From Anaerolineales bacterium (GTDB taxonomy: Bacteria > Chloroflexota > Anaerolineae > 4572-78 > NAK82): a stretch of 16,232 nt of DNA. The DNA lies in assembly GCA_024643945.1 (NCBI GenBank), contig JAHELX010000069.1, forward strand, positions 1-16,232. Reading direction: 5' to 3'. The notes under the pieces were generated by a model that saw only the letters and a list, made by a program, of their open reading frames with translations, ran no database searches and was not told the DNA's origin. Below are positions 1 to 7,260 of the stretch, in pieces (position 1 is the first letter of the stretch; each line of letters begins with the position of its first letter). Position numbers and translations under genes: made by a program.

Positions 1-177
1 TCAGTAAGGATGAGAACTGACGTTTCTGAAAGTCTGGAATTTGGGAGTAAGCAGTGTGCCTAGCGCCTCTTTATGGGGGGTGTGAGTTTGCTCCAGACAG
101 TTAGAAAGGTGGGAACAGAAAGTTGAGGATTGCCACTTGTGACCATAGATAGTCCTTAATTTGAGCCTGAACAACAA

Positions 178-206
178 GGCCTCGCGGTCAATGCCGGCGC
201 GAGGCC
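178..206 (-). terminator. Possible terminator of tRNA-Val transcript
   Basis: A perfect 9-bp stem (GGCCTCGCG at 178-186 with CGCGAGGCC at 198-206) encloses an 11-nt loop. Read on the minus strand it lies about 107 nt beyond the tRNA 3' end and is followed by TTGTTGTT, a weak U-rich tail. It is therefore plausible as a rho-independent terminator, but the tail is interrupted. Confidence 0.45.
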
Positions 207-214
207 CTTTCACT

Positions 215-257
215 GTCGGCCGAGAGTGGCCGGCTTTGGTTTTGCTTTTGCTTTTCT
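215..257 (+). terminator. Possible plus-strand hairpin terminator
   Basis: GTCGGCC (215-221) can pair with GGCCGGC (228-234) around a 6-nt loop, with one G-U pair. A T-rich run (TTTGGTTTTGCTTTTGCTTTT) follows on the plus strand. It has the shape of a rho-independent terminator, but no plus-strand gene that would need it is visible inside the window. Confidence 0.3.
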
Positions 258-312
258 CAAGTTTACCCCTTGCCCCCCTCTTCTTTGCGCACAGAGAGGA
301 GCAAACCTCAGG

Positions 313-386
313 TGGGCGGTACAAGACTTGAACTTGTGGCCTCCACGATGTCAACGTGGCGCTCTAGCCAACTGAGCTAACCGCCC
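313..386 (-). tRNA. tRNA-Val (anticodon GAC)
   Basis: On the minus strand the sequence folds as a full cloverleaf. The acceptor GGGCGGT pairs with ACCGCCC, the D arm contains GCTCAGTTGGCTAGAGC, the anticodon stem is CCACG/CGTGG with loop TTGACAT, and the T arm is ACAAG-TTCAAGT-CTTGT. The anticodon GAC reads valine GUC/GUU codons. The variable loop is of normal class I length. The discriminator base is A. The genomic bases after it are C, C, T, so CCA is not fully encoded and must be completed by tRNA nucleotidyltransferase. A strong promoter lies directly upstream. Confidence 0.96.
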
Positions 387-396
387 AATTGAATGA

Positions 397-425
397 AGTA
401 TACCAGTCTCGAACTAAAAACGCAA
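397..425 (-). promoter_or_regulatory. Promoter of tRNA-Val
   Basis: On the minus strand TTGCGT (425-420), a 17-nt spacer and TATACT (402-397) form a sigma-70-type promoter. TG precedes the -10 with one base between (TGGTATACT), giving an extended -10. The predicted start is near 390, only about four bases before the mature tRNA 5' end. Confidence 0.7.
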
Positions 426-502
426 GTGGGAGACAGAACATTCGTGGCTTTGGCTTCCCGCGCAAACTACTCCCCCAAGCACAGGTCTCTACAAGGGGGC
501 AG

Positions 503-533
503 CCCTGGGAAGCCGGGCAGCTTCCGGTTAGGG
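503..533 (-). terminator. Weak hairpin downstream of the small membrane ORF
   Basis: GGAAGC (508-513) pairs with GCTTCC (520-525) around a 6-nt loop, and CCCT/AGGG can extend the stem across an internal loop. It lies about 33 nt past the stop of the small ORF on the minus strand. No U-run follows, so a terminator role is only possible. Confidence 0.25.
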
Positions 534-565
534 GATTGTGGCTATACCCTGCTTCAAACTCAGAG

Positions 566-694
566 CTAGCTAAAGCGGGATGCCAGTGCCAGGGCCAACG
601 CCAGCAGACCGGCCGATACCCCGAGACGGATCAACAGCCCCTGCCATTCCCGATGTAAAATCGTCATGTCTGTAGGTCTCTTGATGCGTGTCAC
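566..694 (-). CDS. Possible small single-pass membrane protein (42 aa)
   Basis: A short minus-strand frame starts with GTG at 694 and ends at TAG (568-566). An AAAGGAG Shine-Dalgarno element (about 708-714) lies 13 nt upstream of the GTG, a rather long spacing. An in-frame ATG at 667 would give a 33-residue form with a weaker site. The predicted product has a basic N-terminus (MTRIKRPTDM), then a hydrophobic run of Leu/Ala/Gly/Val around residues 20-38, and ends ASRFS. This is what a one-segment membrane peptide looks like. It lies 76 nt after the acpS stop on the same strand and could be the last gene of that transcript. I recognise no family. The alternative is a chance frame, since short Leu/Ala-rich frames are common in GC-rich DNA. 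Confidence 0.4.
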   Translation of the reverse strand: MTRIKRPTDMTILHREWQGLLIRLGVSAGLLALALALASRFS

Positions 695-770
695 GATGTT
701 GGGTTAGCTCCTTTGCTTTGAGATTAGATGTTGAAGACTGAAAGTTTACAGGATGGTATTGGTCTTATCT

Positions 771-1154
771 CTAATCTTTGGGCTCCGGTTCTGAGCCCTG
801 CGCCACGACGAAGGCCAGGGCATAGTCAGCGGTGTGAGAAAGGCTCAGAGCAAACTGGGCGAGATGAAGGCGAGCTGCCAGGCGAGCGGCGTTGCCGTGA
901 AGATACAACTCCGGTTTGCCTTGGGCGTCACAGACGACCTCGATTTCCTGGAAACCTACCGGGCCGATGCCGGTACCCAGAGCTTTAGCAGTGGCTTCTT
1001 TGGCTGCCCAGCGGGCTGCTAGCGCCGGGGGCCGTTCATTGACGTACGCCAGTTCCCGATCGGTGTAGACGCGGCGCAGAAAGCGATGGCCGTGGCGCTT
1101 GAGGACAGCCTCAATACGGCTGATTTCAACCATGTCAACGCCTACGGCAAGCAC
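771..1154 (-). CDS. acpS: Holo-[acyl-carrier-protein] synthase
   Basis: This is AcpS, the group I phosphopantetheinyl transferase. It moves the 4'-phosphopantetheine arm of coenzyme A onto a serine of apo-acyl carrier protein and so activates fatty acid synthesis in the cytoplasm. The 127-residue length is normal for the trimeric AcpS family. The N-terminal GVDMVEI motif carries Asp7, and RWAAKEATAKALGTG (48-62) carries Glu53 and Lys57; the Asp and Glu are the family's Mg2+ ligands. The C-terminal LSLSHTADYA motif (103-112) is also typical. The GTG start at 1154 has AGGA seven bases upstream. It sits 29 nt after the LCP stop on the same strand, so cotranscription is likely. The last 10 or so residues are acidic and variable. 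Confidence 0.95.
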   Translation of the reverse strand: MLAVGVDMVEISRIEAVLKRHGHRFLRRVYTDRELAYVNERPPALAARWAAKEATAKALGTGIGPVGFQEIEVVCDAQGKPELYLHGNAARLAARLHLAQFALSLSHTADYALAFVVAQGSEPEPKD

Positions 1155-1183
1155 AACCCGTTCCTGGCTGGCGATGTTTCGCC

Positions 1184-2788
1184 TTATCGGCTGCGGATGG
1201 ATTGCCCACCCGCGGGTTCTCTTCCTTGCCCATTGACCCCCGTCGGAGAGATGAACGAATCTGCGGCGATGGACTGGGCCGACCGAGCTTCTGGAAGCTG
1301 GAAGTCGGCGCCAATAATGACGCGGATATCCACTTCGCTCTTCAGATTCGGGCTTCGGCGGATGTTTTCATCGGCCACGTTGAAGATATCGGACAACAGC
1401 ATTAGTGCATAGGTCTTGCCCGTATAGTCCACGATGACGGTGCGTGGGTAGTCGGTGCGGTCGGCAGGTCCGAACTGGACAATGCTGAAACCTTGATCGC
1501 GCAAATATTCGGCCGTTGCTGCCGCCAGGTCCTGCTCGGGCGTGCCGTTTTGCACCACGATTTTAGCCCCCTCGGTTTGCAAGGCAGCGGCAACTTCCGC
1601 CCGACGTTGGGCCTCGGCCTGAACCTCAGCCTGGGCCTGGGCCGCCAATACCGGATCGGGCGTCGGAGTTGGCGGCGGGCCGGCCGGTTCAGGGGAGGAG
1701 AAGATGCGATCTATCACCGGGCGGATCTTCTCGCGGACGGGCAGCAACACTTGCGCGCCACTGTTGGTGGTGTAATCTACGGTCATCGTATGGTCAACGA
1801 CTGCGCTCTGGATATCGTCGCCGGTGATCTTGTCGGACAATTTAGCCAGCTCAAGGATGTCAACCAGTTGCAGGTCTGTTTGCACCGTATCGGCCATAGT
1901 CGCCCACAGATCGGGGATTTTGGGGACGACGCCAATGGCCAGCGCCTTTTCCCGGATGGCAAATAAAACTTGTTGCTGGCGCCGGGCCCGATCGAAGTCG
2001 GAGCCAGCGGTAGCACGGGTGCGGGCATATTTCAGGGCCATATCGCCGTCGAGGTGCTGGGGCCCGGCTTGAATGTAGAAGGGATCATAACCGTAGTTCT
2101 CGTCAGGATACTTGGGATCGTTGATAGTTTGCGGCGCGTCAATGTCTATGCCGGCCAGAGTATCCACGATGCGCCGGAAGCCATCAAAATCCACCCGCAC
2201 GTAAAAGTGGACGGGCACCCCCAGGTTGTATTGCACCGTCTTCATCGCCAGGGCAGGCCCGCCGCCCGGATAGCCATTTTTATCGCCCAGATAATGCGCC
2301 GTATTGATACGATTTTCGCCGTAGCCGGGGATGGTTACCCACAGGTCACGGGGAATGGAGAGCATGCCTGCCTTACCCGTCGCCGGGTCAACAGTGATCA
2401 GGATCATAGTATCGGTGCGCGCATACTGTTCGTCGGGGCGCTTGTCAATGCCCAACAGGAGGACATTGACACGTTCGTCCTCTTCCCAATCGGGCAACGA
2501 CTCGCCGCTAAGGCCGGTGACCGGCTGCGGATTGCTAGCGGCGCGGGGGTTGGGAAAGTCATTTCCTCTTGGACTGACGACCGGTAGGGTCAGATCAACA
2601 TAGGGTAGAGTGGGAAGTTCGGCGTGAGCTACCACGTCTTTGACGGTAAGATAGAAAATGTAGCCGGAGTATCCTCCCCCGGCCAGAAAAGCAAGGGTTA
2701 GCACCACTGCAAGGAGACGTGAAAGCCAGGAGACCTGATGGTGCGGCTGAATCGGTCTTCTCAACTGCGCTTGGGTATGTGAGGCCAT
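1184..2788 (-). CDS. LytR-CpsA-Psr (LCP) family cell-envelope protein with LytR_C domain
   Basis: LCP enzymes sit in the cytoplasmic membrane with the catalytic domain outside and transfer lipid-linked glycopolymers to the cell wall or other acceptors. This 534-residue protein has a short cytoplasmic N-terminus, one membrane segment (about 22-46), and an LCP domain (about 104-285). That domain shows the family blocks LLLGIDKR and RTDTMIL (110-131), SIPRDLWV (144-151) and the Arg-rich ALKYARTRATAGSDFDRARR (251-270). A Pro/Ala/Gln-rich linker follows (366-405), then a LytR_C domain (about 407-497) starting IVVQNGTP. In Chloroflexota, many of which lack a classical thick wall, the acceptor is uncertain. 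The ATG at 2788 sits seven bases after a TATAAT box, so the message is probably leaderless. acpS follows 29 nt downstream. The LCP call is firm; the substrate is unknown. Confidence 0.92.
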   Translation of the reverse strand: MASHTQAQLRRPIQPHHQVSWLSRLLAVVLTLAFLAGGGYSGYIFYLTVKDVVAHAELPTLPYVDLTLPVVSPRGNDFPNPRAASNPQPVTGLSGESLPDWEEDERVNVLLLGIDKRPDEQYARTDTMILITVDPATGKAGMLSIPRDLWVTIPGYGENRINTAHYLGDKNGYPGGGPALAMKTVQYNLGVPVHFYVRVDFDGFRRIVDTLAGIDIDAPQTINDPKYPDENYGYDPFYIQAGPQHLDGDMALKYARTRATAGSDFDRARRQQQVLFAIREKALAIGVVPKIPDLWATMADTVQTDLQLVDILELAKLSDKITGDDIQSAVVDHTMTVDYTTNSGAQVLLPVREKIRPVIDRIFSSPEPAGPPPTPTPDPVLAAQAQAEVQAEAQRRAEVAAALQTEGAKIVVQNGTPEQDLAAATAEYLRDQGFSIVQFGPADRTDYPRTVIVDYTGKTYALMLLSDIFNVADENIRRSPNLKSEVDIRVIIGADFQLPEARSAQSIAADSFISPTGVNGQGREPAGGQSIRSR

Positions 2789-2794
2789 GGCCCC

Positions 2795-2822
2795 ATTATA
2801 TCATAGGCCGGGCTATCGGCAA
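2795..2822 (-). promoter_or_regulatory. Near-consensus promoter of the LCP gene (leaderless start)
   Basis: On the minus strand TTGCCG (2822-2817), a 16-nt spacer and a perfect TATAAT (2800-2795) form a strong promoter. TGA before TATAAT gives an extended -10. The usual 7-nt distance puts +1 at 2788, the A of the LCP start codon. Only GGGGCC lies between the -10 and the ATG, leaving no room for a Shine-Dalgarno site. Confidence 0.75.
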
Positions 2823-2842
2823 AATCGCGTAAGTGGTTTGGC

Positions 2843-2933
2843 CTAGTACCCCATCACAGAGATTATGATATACCAGGGCCACGCCCATGGCGGCTGAATC
2901 GGGCTTATCAAGACCACTTCGATGGGGCACTAG
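2843..2933. repeat. Inverted repeat, 13-bp arms (12/13)
   Basis: CTAGTACCCCATC (2843-2855) and GATGGGGCACTAG (2921-2933) are inverted copies with one mismatch, 65 bp apart. A second inverted pair, AAGTGGT (2831-2837) and ACCACTT (2913-2919), is interleaved with it rather than nested. The element lies between the end of the propeller-protein gene and the LCP promoter. It could be a relic of a small mobile repeat or a termination structure. Confidence 0.5.
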
Positions 2934-2949
2934 CGAGATATCGCTGGTG
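2928..2949 (-). terminator. Hairpin after the propeller-protein gene
   Basis: CACTAGCGA (2928-2936) pairs with TCGCTGGTG (2941-2949) around the tetraloop GATA, nine pairs with one G-U. It lies about 40 nt past the stop of the propeller-protein gene on the minus strand. There is no U-run after it, so it may be a 3'-end structure rather than an intrinsic terminator. Confidence 0.35.
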
Positions 2950-2989
2950 ATAGATGATCAGCTTATGCCCAACGCATCTGGGTAAGCCT

Positions 2990-5491
2990 CTATTGGAGGG
3001 GAGTGATGTTGGCAATATACAGGGCATGGTCGTTGAGGAGATAGAGTTTCCCAGCGAGTTCGTCTACAAAGATAGAGCGCAGGGTGCCGAAATTGACCGT
3101 GTCCTCGTCACGAGGTTTGAACTGGCGCACAAAGCGGCCGTCCTTATTCAATTGCACCACGCGGCGGTTGCCAGCGTCGGCAACGTAAAGATACTGGGCC
3201 ACATCGTCAGGTGCCGTGTAAATAGCCGCGGGACGGCTGAAGGGCTTGTCAATCTCGGTGATCTGGAATTCGACAGGCACGCCTGCCTCGAATTTACGGA
3301 CGGTACCATCGGCATAGAGAACATAAATGAAGCCATCGATGGCCATATCCACGGCGCCGCTCAGGTCTACCGTAACCTGGTCCGATAAGTAATATTGAGC
3401 CGGGTTGGTGTAGCCTTCGGCGCCAGGCATATAACGCAAAATGTGTCCCGCTTGTGGGTCCAAAATGTAGAAATTGCCAAAGAAGCTGCCGACGGCGACA
3501 GGTAGAGCCCAGGCGTCTTTGTTGGCAATAGGTGCAGGGGTCAATCCCCAACTGGGGTTATACTCCAGCAAGCCGCCGCTCTCTAGAATCAGCAGGTCAC
3601 TGGTTTGGCGCTCCCCACCAGCAGGCATCCAGGCCATGTCAATCATCTCACCCATGACCGATGTCTCCACCTGCTGGCCACGCCGGACCAACACCGGGTC
3701 GTTCTCGTCGGGCTCCAGGGCGTCATTCACCTCGTCCAGTTGATAATGGTACACTTGATCGGTGCCCGCGTCGAGAACGTAGACGTACAATCCGTTGACA
3801 ACAACCCGTTTCAACTGGGTTCCGGGGTCTTCATAGCTGCGAAGCTCTCCCACCCAGTAGAGCCGTTCTACCCGGTCAATTTTGTCCTGTTGCTCGGCGA
3901 TGGATGCACGCAGTTCGCTGACGACTGGCTCGTCCGGCTTGATCGCATCTGCCTGGGTCAGCAGGGACCCGGCTTGAGCTAACAGGTCACGAGCCGCCGT
4001 GTCATCGGCACCCAGCGCTTGCTGATAGCTGGCCTGGGCCTGCTCTACCAGGCTGTTGAACTCATTTTCGCGGGCCAGCCCTTGTTGCCAGTAAGTCAGC
4101 CCCACAGCCAGCAGCACCACGATAAGAATGGCCACCGCGATCGTCCGCAGAAGACGCTGCGGAATCTGTGGCGCGCGGACGCGGCGTGCCTGACCCGTCA
4201 CCGCCTGTCGCCGCGCTGTCGCCGCTTGCTCCTGTCCCGGTAACACGCGGCTGATAAGCGTGCGTAGGCCGGTCCAGATGACCATCAACAGCGCCAACAG
4301 TCCCTTACCCACGGCGCGTAGCCAGCGGCCTACCGGCACAGCTCGACCCCCTGTCCTGACTCGACCTGGGGCGTAGGTCCCGGTAGCCACGTCGGGGAGT
4401 TCGCCAAGACGCTTTTGGCGGAAGCCACCCATATTGCGCTGCGTCGCTTTGCCGATGCCGCCCAGCGTTGCTATGTCACCGTCACCAACCTCCGCTTGCG
4501 ATACAGTAGCCATCGACGCGGCGTCGGACGCAACGGCAGGCTCTCCGGAGACGGCTTCGACGGAGGCAGACTCCCTGGCATGTGGGGGGTGATCTGGAAC
4601 GGCTGTTTTTTCTCCTCTCCGAAGAGGGGTCCCCCGCACCTCAGGTAGGGCAGATGTGGATTTGGCCTGAATTTCGACCACCAGGGCCGTGCAATCGTGG
4701 CCGCCGGTCAGCTTGCCCAGGTTGGTCAATGCGCCTTCCACGCCTTGATAAGCAACGGCTTTCTCTACTTCATCCGGCGAGGTGCGGGCAGCCAAGCGGC
4801 TGTCACCCAGCACCAGCATGTCGCCTGGATCGATACCTACGTGAAAAAGTTGTGCATCTACCATTGCCCGCCGGCCTAGCGCTGGCGCGCCGGTTGCCTG
4901 CGGATCGGCCATATCCAGCCACGGAGAGGTCTCCGGCAATTGGGTCGCCAGGCCCCGGTTGACGGTGTAGGTGACTGCCGGCCCCACCGAGGCGATGAAT
5001 ACATCTTCGCCACGCACGACCACGGCGGTGACACCTCCCAGCAGAGCGCCCCCGCCAGACGGGCGGTCCGATTCCTCACTGTTCCCCCTATGAGACCTGC
5101 GCCCCGCTGTCTCAGGACTGCGCCCCGCTGTCTCGGGACTACGCCCCGCTGACGCGGGACTTCGCGAGTGCTCTGCTAGCAGCCGTTGGTTGGCTGCCAC
5201 TAGCGCGCGACGCAAGCTAGCGGTGGTGCCGCCGGACGATTGGTAGTACGTGTTGCGAATCGTCTCTGCCAACGACCGGCTTAGCCTATCCCTTTCAGAC
5301 TGTTCATAGTCGCCGCGTACCTCGACCACGACGAACAGGTCTCCCTTCCCCAAAGAGGGCTTATGGGCTGCCAGGCCACCGCGTGGCTGGCTGGACGGTT
5401 CGCGCACCGCCAGGGCGTTGGGCGCTTCACTCACCCAGCGCCCCCCGACGATATTCATCTGCCCCATCACGGTTTTCAGTTCGAGGCTCAT
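2990..5491 (-). CDS. Membrane protein: degenerate PP2C-like domain, TM segment, NHL-type beta-propeller
   Basis: An 833-residue protein. Residues 1-275 follow the order of a PP2C-type phosphatase, but the metal-binding sites are mostly lost: FVVVEVRG (53-60) replaces the DG block, IASVGPAV (166-173) replaces the GDSR block, and LVLGDSRL (226-233) replaces the SDGL block. Only Asp266 of GGHDCT remains at the last site. A low-complexity insert lies at 108-150 (three SPETAGR-like repeats) and a long variable linker at 276-440. One strong membrane segment spans about 448-467. A helical stretch (470-545) then leads to a C-terminal repeat domain (550-833). This carries NHL-like strands such as YLYVADAGNRRVVQLNKDG and KLYLLNDHALYIAN. 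The start ATG has AAAGGAGG six bases upstream. The phosphatase half is predicted cytoplasmic and the propeller outside. Role unknown; a sensor or scaffold is my inference. Confidence 0.85.
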   Translation of the reverse strand: MSLELKTVMGQMNIVGGRWVSEAPNALAVREPSSQPRGGLAAHKPSLGKGDLFVVVEVRGDYEQSERDRLSRSLAETIRNTYYQSSGGTTASLRRALVAANQRLLAEHSRSPASAGRSPETAGRSPETAGRRSHRGNSEESDRPSGGGALLGGVTAVVVRGEDVFIASVGPAVTYTVNRGLATQLPETSPWLDMADPQATGAPALGRRAMVDAQLFHVGIDPGDMLVLGDSRLAARTSPDEVEKAVAYQGVEGALTNLGKLTGGHDCTALVVEIQAKSTSALPEVRGTPLRRGEKTAVPDHPPHARESASVEAVSGEPAVASDAASMATVSQAEVGDGDIATLGGIGKATQRNMGGFRQKRLGELPDVATGTYAPGRVRTGGRAVPVGRWLRAVGKGLLALLMVIWTGLRTLISRVLPGQEQAATARRQAVTGQARRVRAPQIPQRLLRTIAVAILIVVLLAVGLTYWQQGLARENEFNSLVEQAQASYQQALGADDTAARDLLAQAGSLLTQADAIKPDEPVVSELRASIAEQQDKIDRVERLYWVGELRSYEDPGTQLKRVVVNGLYVYVLDAGTDQVYHYQLDEVNDALEPDENDPVLVRRGQQVETSVMGEMIDMAWMPAGGERQTSDLLILESGGLLEYNPSWGLTPAPIANKDAWALPVAVGSFFGNFYILDPQAGHILRYMPGAEGYTNPAQYYLSDQVTVDLSGAVDMAIDGFIYVLYADGTVRKFEAGVPVEFQITEIDKPFSRPAAIYTAPDDVAQYLYVADAGNRRVVQLNKDGRFVRQFKPRDEDTVNFGTLRSIFVDELAGKLYLLNDHALYIANITPLQ
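5099..5161. repeat. Three 21-bp tandem repeats inside a coding region
   Basis: Units at 5099-5119, 5120-5140 and 5141-5161 are near copies of GCGCCCCGCTGTCTCGGGACT. On the minus strand they encode SPASAGR, SPETAGR, SPETAGR (residues 111-131 of the PP2C-like protein). The period is a multiple of three, so copy-number change would keep the frame. Confidence 0.85.
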
Positions 5492-5516
5492 CGCGATCCT
5501 CCTTTACTTAGAGTAT

Positions 5517-5580
5517 GTCTGAAAAGTCGTGGGGCCTGCCTGGGCAGCCTTCCCAGGCTGCCCCACCCTACTTTTCAGAC
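5517..5580. terminator. 64-bp palindromic hairpin after guaA
   Basis: GTCTGAAAAG (5517-5526) and CTTTTCAGAC (5571-5580) are perfect inverted arms. Inside, GTGGGGC (5529-5535) pairs with GCCCCAC (5560-5566) and CCTGGG (5539-5544) with CCCAGG (5552-5557). A GC-rich core flanked by AAAAG/CTTTT has the shape of a terminator working in both directions, and it begins seven bases past the guaA stop. It could equally be a small dispersed palindrome (REP or MITE type). Confidence 0.6.
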
Positions 5581-5586
5581 ACCTTC

Positions 5587-7254
5587 TTACTCCCACTCGA
5601 TGGTCGCCGGCGGCTTGCTGCTCACATCGTAGACCACCCGGTTGACCCCTGGCACCTCATTCACAATCCGGTTGCTGACCCGGGCCAACAAATCGTAGGG
5701 TAGACGCGCCCAGTCGGCGGTCATAAAATCCTCGGTGGTGACGGCACGCAGCGCGATCACGCTGGCGTAAGTGCGCCCATCGCCCATCACCCCCACACTC
5801 TGCACCGGCAGGGACACGGCGAAGGCCTGCGCCACCCGGTCGTACCAGCCAGCCGCTCGTAGTTCCTGGATGAAGACTGCGTCGGCCTGACGCAGGGTTT
5901 CCAGCCGGTCCCAGGTCACCTCGCCCACTACGCGGACTGCCAGCCCCGGCCCGGGGAAGGGATGCCGCCACACAATCTCCCTGGGCAACCCCAGTGCCTC
6001 CCCCACCCGTCGTGCTTCGTCTTTAAAGAGATAGCGCAGCGGCTCTATCAGTTCAAATTGCATGTCGGCCGGCAGTCCGCCCACGTTGTGGTGGGTTTTG
6101 ATTTTGGCCGCCACTGTCCGGTCGGGGGCGGTCGACTCAATCACATCAGGGTAAAGCGTGCCCTGGGCCAACCAATAGGTTCCCTGCGGGGAATAATCGG
6201 AACCCTTCGAGGACTGTGCCTCCTTCAGCCGGCGCGCTTCAGCCTCGAAGACGCGGATGAAGCGCGCGCCGATGCGCTGGCGTTTCACCTCTGGGTCGAT
6301 CACGCCTGCCAGGTCCGACAGGAATTGCTCGGTCGTGTCCACAGCCACCAGCCGCACATGCATATGGTTACGGAAGGTGGTCACCACCTGTTCCGGCTCA
6401 CCCTGGCGCATCAACCCGTTGTTGACGAAGACGCACGTCAACTGGCCGCCAACGGCCCGCTGCAGCAGCGCCGCCGTCACGGCCGAGTCGACGCCGCCTG
6501 ACAGGCCACATAGCACGCGCCCTGCGCCGACTTGAGCCTGTACTCGTTGGATCGCTTCGTCAATAAAGTTGCCTGGCGTCCACCCTCCCTGGCATCCGCA
6601 CACGTCGTACAGAAAAGCGTGCAAAATCTCCGGTCCCTGCGGCGTGTGAGCCACCTCGGGATGAAATTGCAGCCCGTATAGGCCGCGCGCCGGGTCGCCC
6701 ATCGCCGCCACCGGGCTGTTGGCGGAGCGGGCCAACACCTTAAAGCCAGGAGGCAGGCGGGTAATGCGATCGCCGTGGCTCATCCAGACAGTTAGAGATT
6801 GGGGATTGCCTGCCCTGGCGGGTAGGCCAGGGGGAATTGGGAATTGGGAATTGGGGGGTGGAGGGTGGAGACATTGTGCCCTTTGGGTATTGGCGAATAG
6901 GGGATCCTCTGCGTCAGTTAATTCGATTTGGGCCGGGCCGTATTCCCGTTCGGGAGCAGGGTCTACCTGGCCTTCCAGGTGATAGGCCAGCAACTGCATA
7001 CCATAGCAAACACCCAGCACCGGCCGGCCGCTGCCCAGGACGTAGTCAGGCAGATGCGGCGCACCTGGCGCGTAAACGCTGGCCGGCCCGCCGCTCAGAA
7101 TATAGCCCAGCGGGTTCAGCCGGGTCACATGGTCAGCCGGGGTATTGTAGGGAATCAGTTCGCAGTAGACTTCCGCCTCACGCACCCGCCGGGCAATGAG
7201 CTGGCTATATTGGGAACCAAAATCAAGAATGACGATGGTTTCGCGCTCGGACAT
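5587..7254 (-). CDS. guaA: GMP synthase (glutamine-hydrolysing)
   Basis: GuaA converts XMP, ATP and glutamine to GMP, the last step of guanine nucleotide synthesis, in the cytoplasm. Residue numbers count from a GTG one codon upstream (7257). The class I amidotransferase domain (about 7-215) has Cys84 in GVCYGMQ, His199 and Glu201 in FHPEV. The ATP-pyrophosphatase domain has the P-loop SGGVDS (253-258). The C-terminal dimer domain ends in the conserved [16 protein letters not shown]. At 556 residues it is longer than usual (about 513-525). The excess is two insertions, about 123-152 (low-complexity, before VWMSHGD) and about 346-359 (before [14 protein letters not shown]). The reading frame is intact and all catalytic blocks are present. 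I prefer the ATG at 7254. Only a few bases separate it from the xpt stop (TGAGGAGTGATG), so translation is probably coupled. Confidence 0.96.
   Translation of the reverse strand: MSERETIVILDFGSQYSQLIARRVREAEVYCELIPYNTPADHVTRLNPLGYILSGGPASVYAPGAPHLPDYVLGSGRPVLGVCYGMQLLAYHLEGQVDPAPEREYGPAQIELTDAEDPLFANTQRAQCLHPPPPNSQFPIPPGLPARAGNPQSLTVWMSHGDRITRLPPGFKVLARSANSPVAAMGDPARGLYGLQFHPEVAHTPQGPEILHAFLYDVCGCQGGWTPGNFIDEAIQRVQAQVGAGRVLCGLSGGVDSAVTAALLQRAVGGQLTCVFVNNGLMRQGEPEQVVTTFRNHMHVRLVAVDTTEQFLSDLAGVIDPEVKRQRIGARFIRVFEAEARRLKEAQSSKGSDYSPQGTYWLAQGTLYPDVIESTAPDRTVAAKIKTHHNVGGLPADMQFELIEPLRYLFKDEARRVGEALGLPREIVWRHPFPGPGLAVRVVGEVTWDRLETLRQADAVFIQELRAAGWYDRVAQAFAVSLPVQSVGVMGDGRTYASVIALRAVTTEDFMTADWARLPYDLLARVSNRIVNEVPGVNRVVYDVSSKPPATIEWE
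6802..6891. repeat. Low-complexity in-frame insertion in guaA
   Basis: This part of guaA contains GGGAATTGGGAATTGGG-type tandem units, a G-rich run, and the inverted pair CCCTGGCGGG/GGCCAGGG. It looks like intergenic repeat DNA rather than amidotransferase coding sequence. It encodes about 30 Pro/Asn/Gln/Ala-rich residues inserted between DPLFA and [10 protein letters not shown], blocks that lie much closer together in typical GuaA. Confidence 0.7.
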
Positions 7255-7260
7255 CACTCC

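Larger units (their letters stand above)
1..312. other. Intergenic region downstream of tRNA-Val, no gene seen
   Basis: No convincing protein gene lies here. The open frames are short, lack ribosome binding sites and have no recognisable protein character. The only structure is a pair of GC-rich hairpins between about 178 and 234, listed separately, which fit the end of the tRNA transcript. The left edge may be the distal flank of a gene outside the window. Confidence 0.5.

Noticed and set aside
389..658. 89-residue plus-strand frame between tRNA-Val and acpS
   Set aside because: No Shine-Dalgarno site and no protein-like pattern; it starts inside the tRNA promoter region and opposes the better-supported small minus-strand frame.
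93..6796. Shared 13-mer CCAGACAGTTAGA at 93-105 and 6784-6796
   Set aside because: A few 13-base matches are expected by chance in 16 kb on two strands, and the flanks do not align.
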